Shown here in pieces: positions 14,624 through 17,003 of a stretch of 17,003 nucleotides of DNA. Location: NCBI GenBank assembly GCA_964507245.1, contig CAZDQC010000070.1:1-17003 (forward strand), in the 5' to 3' direction. The notes beneath the pieces are model-generated. The model did not search any database, was not told where the DNA came from, and saw only the letters and a program-made list of their open reading frames with translations. Positions within the stretch are counted from its first letter, which is position 1, and every line of letters starts with the position of its first letter. Origin of the DNA: GCA-2731375 sp964507245 (GTDB taxonomy: Bacteria; Pseudomonadota; Alphaproteobacteria; GCA-2731375). Both the position numbers and the translations under genes were made by a program.

Positions 14624-14661
14624 ATAAAATTGGCCGAAACCAGTTTTCCGGTTTCAGCCAA
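14624..14661 (-). terminator. Rho-independent terminator for the RTX-side transcript
   Basis: TTGGCTGAAACC and GGTTTCGGCCAA on the minus strand form a 12-base-pair stem (11 Watson-Crick pairs plus one G.U or mismatch) around an 8-base loop. TTTTATT follows directly on the minus strand. It lies 26 bases past the TAA at 14687-14689 that ends the barrel remnant, so it looks like the original terminator of that gene. It would now end transcription coming from the RTX gene. Confidence 0.75.
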
Positions 14662-14686
14662 AACCAATTCTTGAAAAGATGAGATC

Positions 14687-15007
14687 TTAAAACTGGACCT
14701 GTATCTCCGCCCGCGCACCGGATCCATTATCCCGGCCTTCCAAATAGGCGTAAAAGGCATCAAGCTGCAATTAAAAACGCTGCCCAATAGCCTGTTGGAA
14801 TTGGATTGTCAACGCCGCCTGATCGGCTCCGTCACCGTCGTCGTCAAACAGGTTTCTCGTATTGTCTTTTACCCCGGCTAGTTCAATTACAAGGTTACGC
14901 CGGTGATTATCCCAGAAAGCCTGGTAGCCCATGGCGATGCCTGCGGACTGGGTTTGGAAGCTACTCAACTCAGACAGATGATTGCCGATAAGGCATAGCA
15001 ACGGCAA
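14687..15007 (-). pseudogene. C-terminal remnant of an outer-membrane beta-barrel protein, with in-frame TAA
   Basis: The minus-strand frame open from about 15049 reads alternating hydrophobic/polar strands: a segment with GIAMGYQAFWDNHRR, a strand with NLVIELAGV, an Asp-rich turn (FDDDGDGAD), then ALTIQFQQAIGQRF. It meets a TAA at 14771-14773. Past that stop the same frame continues for 27 codons (LQLDAFYAYLEGRDNG... to IQVQF) and ends in Phe followed by TAA at 14687-14689. A terminal Phe after alternating residues is the classic outer-membrane barrel signature, and a terminator follows. This indicates one gene broken by a nonsense change. It has no convincing start and its N-terminal part is missing, cut off at the end of the RTX gene. 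A single-base sequencing error at the TAA is possible, but the missing 5' part would remain. Confidence 0.65.
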
Positions 15008-15039
15008 AGGTTGGACACCTTGGCAACCTAAAGCAGTAA

Positions 15040-17003
15040 TTACACCGCCTCATCAACTTGTTCTTCGTCTACTGCTTCTTCTGTAGCTTCATCAGCAACA
15101 ATATCCGAGCCTGCTGCGCCATCTGTCAATCCAGCCGCAGGGGCAGCACCCTGTTGGGTATTACTATCCAATGCATTGCCAAGCGTTGAATCTGTAGATG
15201 TATCTCCGTCAGCACCGGAAGTTGATGTTTCTCCTCCACCTAAAGCACCGGACAAAGCACCTAACTCCCCACCAGCAACGTCTGAACCTCCTCCCCCAAG
15301 GGCACTCTGAAGATTGAAGTTGTCTGCACTCGGGGCTTCGCCATTAATTTTTACATTATCCGCACTCAATTGGTCGGGTGTTATATTATTAATGGTTAGG
15401 GTATTGCCTTCTCCAGCACTGATCAGCGTGTTGCCGTCGACCTCACTAATAGAAATATTCTCAAAATCATCCAGACCGCCGAAATCAATTACATCCTGAT
15501 TAGGATTGAAGTCCGTGATCGTATCCTCGCCCGGTTGGCCGAAATCCTGAATAAAAGTGTCATCACCCTTGCCGCCGGTAAGCGTATCATCTCCGGCACC
15601 GCCTTCCAAGGTGTCATCGCCCTTGCCGCCCTTGAGGATGTCATCCCCGGCACCACCCACCAGGGTGTCATCACCTCCACCACCCCTAAGAACGTCATTC
15701 CCGGAACCACCCGCCAGGGTGTCATCACCCCGACCTCCGCTGAGATTATCATTGCCGGCGCCGCCTTCGAGAGCGTCATCTCCCTTCCCGCCTTTGAGGA
15801 CAAGGTCCTCCGTAATGGCATCAGCAGTAGTCTGTTCATCACTGCCGGCCAGCTGATCTTCGTTTGTGCCGCCAGTCAAAACTTCATCTTCTTGTGTGTC
15901 AGAAACCGTGGAACTATCGCTAGCAAAATCGCTTAAAATTCCGCCAAGGGGGGTGTCTGCTGCGAGAGGCTGTCCATCCACGCTAACATTACTTGCGCCT
16001 AACTGATCTGGGGTCACTTTTGCGACAAATAAGGATTTACCGTCACCAGCACTGAACAAGGTACCCCCGTCAACTACACTAACGGAAATTTCCCCGTCCA
16101 ATCCCTCAAAATTAATCACGTCAACATCCGGATTAAAATCTTTTATGGTATCGTTACCTAGCTCGCTAAAATCTTGAATGAAGGTATCGGCGCCTCTGCC
16201 GCCTTCAAGAGTGTCGTCACCAGCGCCGCCATTAAGTATGTCGCTGTCCATTCCTCCTCTAAGGAGGTCATCGCCGTCGCCGCCTTGAAGGTTATCTTCC
16301 CCTTGGGCGCCTCTGAGCTCATCGTCTCCAGCCCCACCCAGTAGGGTGTCATCCCCCTTAGCGCCGCCGACAAAGTCGTCGCCATCGCCACCTTCTACGA
16401 TATCATCGCCTCGGCCACCTATGAGCTCATCGTTTCCGGCACCTCCGGTAATAACATCATCACCCTCATTGCCTCTCAGCACATCGTTGCCTGCACCTCC
16501 GGAAAGGGTATCATCACCTTCGCTACCTTCAGAAAAGGTATCAAACTCCCCACCGAAGCGACCTACAACCGTTGCGTCATCGCTAGCTTCAGCTCCGACA
16601 TTTAGCTCAGCCTCAGCCTCAACATTTCCCTCCTCACTCTCATTAGCTTCGGGAGTTTCATCGCCAGCGACACCTTCTAGGGTGTCACTACCAATACTGC
16701 CATCTAGGTTGTCATCACCCTCGCCACCTTCGAGGGTATCATCGCCCTCGGTGCCGTCCGTTGGGGGGGCAGTGACATCGAGAATGCGTCCAACAGCCGT
16801 GTCAGCCGTGAGAGCCTGTCCATCCACGGTAACATTGCTTGGACCCAGCTGATCCGGCGTTACGTTTGCAACAAATAAGGAATTGCCCTCGCCGGCGCTG
16901 AACAAGGTGCCTCCGTCAACTTCACTAACAGAAATGTCCCCATCCAATCCCTTGAAATCAATCACGTCAGCATCTGGATTAAAATCTGTTATTGTATCGT
17001 TAC
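15040..17003 (-). CDS. RTX calcium-binding (hemolysin-type) protein, 3' part, open at the right edge
   Basis: The last 654 or so residues of a large Ca2+-binding repeat protein; the frame stays open through 17003, so the start lies outside. GGxGxDxLx nonapeptides form parallel beta-rolls on Ca2+ binding outside the cell, and such proteins are exported by type I secretion. In order: a 'DFNPDxDVIxF...GLDG...VSVDGQ' module (16801-17003), a short RTX block, an acidic Glu-rich linker, a long RTX block, a second module (15955-16157), a linker, a third RTX block and a third divergent module (15328-15531). The final 95 residues are Gly/Ala/Ser/Thr-rich with an acidic end (DEEQVDEAV). No enzyme domain is in the visible part. 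It could be an adhesin, matrix protein or toxin carrier. The GTG at 16965 is internal, not a start. Confidence 0.88.
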   Translation of the reverse strand, partial: NDTITDFNPDADVIDFKGLDGDISVSEVDGGTLFSAGEGNSLFVANVTPDQLGPSNVTVDGQALTADTAVGRILDVTAPPTDGTEGDDTLEGGEGDDNLDGSIGSDTLEGVAGDETPEANESEEGNVEAEAELNVGAEASDDATVVGRFGGEFDTFSEGSEGDDTLSGGAGNDVLRGNEGDDVITGGAGNDELIGGRGDDIVEGGDGDDFVGGAKGDDTLLGGAGDDELRGAQGEDNLQGGDGDDLLRGGMDSDILNGGAGDDTLEGGRGADTFIQDFSELGNDTIKDFNPDVDVINFEGLDGEISVSVVDGGTLFSAGDGKSLFVAKVTPDQLGASNVSVDGQPLAADTPLGGILSDFASDSSTVSDTQEDEVLTGGTNEDQLAGSDEQTTADAITEDLVLKGGKGDDALEGGAGNDNLSGGRGDDTLAGGSGNDVLRGGGGDDTLVGGAGDDILKGGKGDDTLEGGAGDDTLTGGKGDDTFIQDFGQPGEDTITDFNPNQDVIDFGGLDDFENISISEVDGNTLISAGEGNTLTINNITPDQLSADNVKINGEAPSADNFNLQSALGGGGSDVAGGELGALSGALGGGETSTSGADGDTSTDSTLGNALDSNTQQGAAPAAGLTDGAAGSDIVADEATEEAVDEEQVDEAV
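15328..15531 (-). repeat. Third, divergent copy of the DFNP/GLDG module
   Basis: Encodes EDTITDFNPNQDVIDF, then a GLDD...ISISEVDGNTLISAGEGNTL stretch and ITPDQLSADNVKINGE. It matches the two upstream modules in order, but with a small insertion and more substitutions. It directly follows the third RTX block and comes before the acidic C-terminal tail. Confidence 0.75.
15553..15798 (-). repeat. RTX nonapeptide block (third)
   Basis: About nine consecutive GGxGxDxLx-type nonapeptides, including GGKGDDALE, GGAGNDNLS and GGRGDDTLA. This is the most regular of the visible RTX blocks, with few deviations from consensus. It codes for a calcium-dependent beta-roll. Confidence 0.9.
15955..16157 (-). 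repeat. Second copy of the DFNP/GLDG module (203 bases)
   Basis: Aligns by eye with 16801-17003 over the full 203 bases without a gap, with scattered, largely synonymous differences. The two copies are exactly 846 bases (282 codons) apart. It encodes NDTIKDFNPDVDVINF through VSVDGQPLAAD, similar to the segment that follows RTX arrays in serralysin-like proteins. Confidence 0.85.
16180..16521 (-). repeat. RTX nonapeptide block (second, longest)
   Basis: About 12 consecutive nonapeptide units such as GGAGNDVLR, GNEGDDVIT and GGRGDDIVE, ending at GGRGADTF just before the second module. Some units are degenerate (GGMDSDILN). Predicted calcium-binding beta-roll. Confidence 0.9.
16672..16749 (-). 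repeat. RTX nonapeptide block (first visible, short)
   Basis: About three units (EGDDTLEGG, EGDDNLDGS, IGSDTLEGV) followed by a Glu-rich non-RTX linker of about 45 residues (roughly 16530-16670). It appears to be a decaying or shortened block compared with the two others. Confidence 0.8.
16801..17003 (-). repeat. First visible copy of the DFNP/GLDG module (203 bases)
   Basis: Encodes NDTITDFNPDADVIDF, then GLDGDISVSEVDGGTLFSAG and VTVDGQALTAD. It is the partner of 15955-16157 in a gapless duplication. It touches the right edge, so the repeat unit and another RTX block probably continue outside the window. Confidence 0.85.

Noticed and set aside
15535..15936. Long plus-strand open frames opposite the RTX gene
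   Set aside because: They are mirror translations of the repetitive RTX codons, with low-complexity Ser/Pro- or Ile/Thr-rich products and no ribosome-binding site.
15553..16749. Regularly spaced repeats that might suggest a CRISPR array
   Set aside because: The periodicity is 27 bases with coding GGxGxDxLx units in one open frame; it is an RTX array with no spacer-repeat structure.

Overview
The window looks like chromosome from an alphaproteobacterium, probably of the Rhodospirillales type. The best clue is the gene order chorismate mutase - hisC - tyrC facing a DUF2125 gene. Other pointers are the ChaC, Lin0512 and GST-like genes, the single-subunit catabolic enzymes and a moderate G+C content over most of the window. 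No rRNA, tRNA, CRISPR array, transposase or integrase is visible.

Layout. (1) Bases 1-1040 are strikingly A+T-rich and hold one odd gene, a minimal AMP-binding (adenylating) domain; this is either a transferred island or an assembly join. (2) Bases 1073-4181 carry single enzymes: an HpcH/HpaI-like aldolase (-), a YgjP-type zinc metallopeptidase (+), a VOC-family protein (+) and a ChaC-type gamma-glutamylcyclotransferase (-). (3) Bases 4417-8380 hold a DUF2125 envelope protein (+) facing a tightly overlapped aromatic amino acid operon on the minus strand. Its order of transcription is chorismate mutase with a dehydratase-like tail, then hisC, then tyrC. (4) Bases 8698-11924 hold an N-acyl-D-amino-acid deacylase-like amidohydrolase and an acyl-CoA dehydrogenase, both minus. 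(5) Bases 11986-14551 hold an unusual thymidylate kinase (+), a tandem pair of Lin0512-family proteins (-), a GST-like protein with a TTG start (+) and a small CxxC protein (-). (6) Bases 14624-17003 hold the 3' part of a large RTX calcium-binding protein running off the right edge. Behind it lie a broken outer-membrane beta-barrel C-terminus and a rho-independent terminator.

How the genes fit together. The aromatic operon is the only clear pathway unit: chorismate to prephenate, oxidative decarboxylation to 4-hydroxyphenylpyruvate (or arogenate to tyrosine), and transamination by the HisC-family enzyme. The aldolase, amidohydrolase and acyl-CoA dehydrogenase look like independent catabolic genes. 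The RTX protein is presumably secreted by a type I system that is not in the window. Packing is tight: four convergent gene pairs overlap or are separated by fewer than 10 bases.

No complete undescribed system is evident. The best leads are the minimal adenylating enzyme in its A+T-rich island, the broken barrel remnant behind the RTX gene, the Lin0512 pair, and several enzymes that appear to lack canonical active-site residues. The residue comparisons were made against family sequences from memory, so they need a real alignment.
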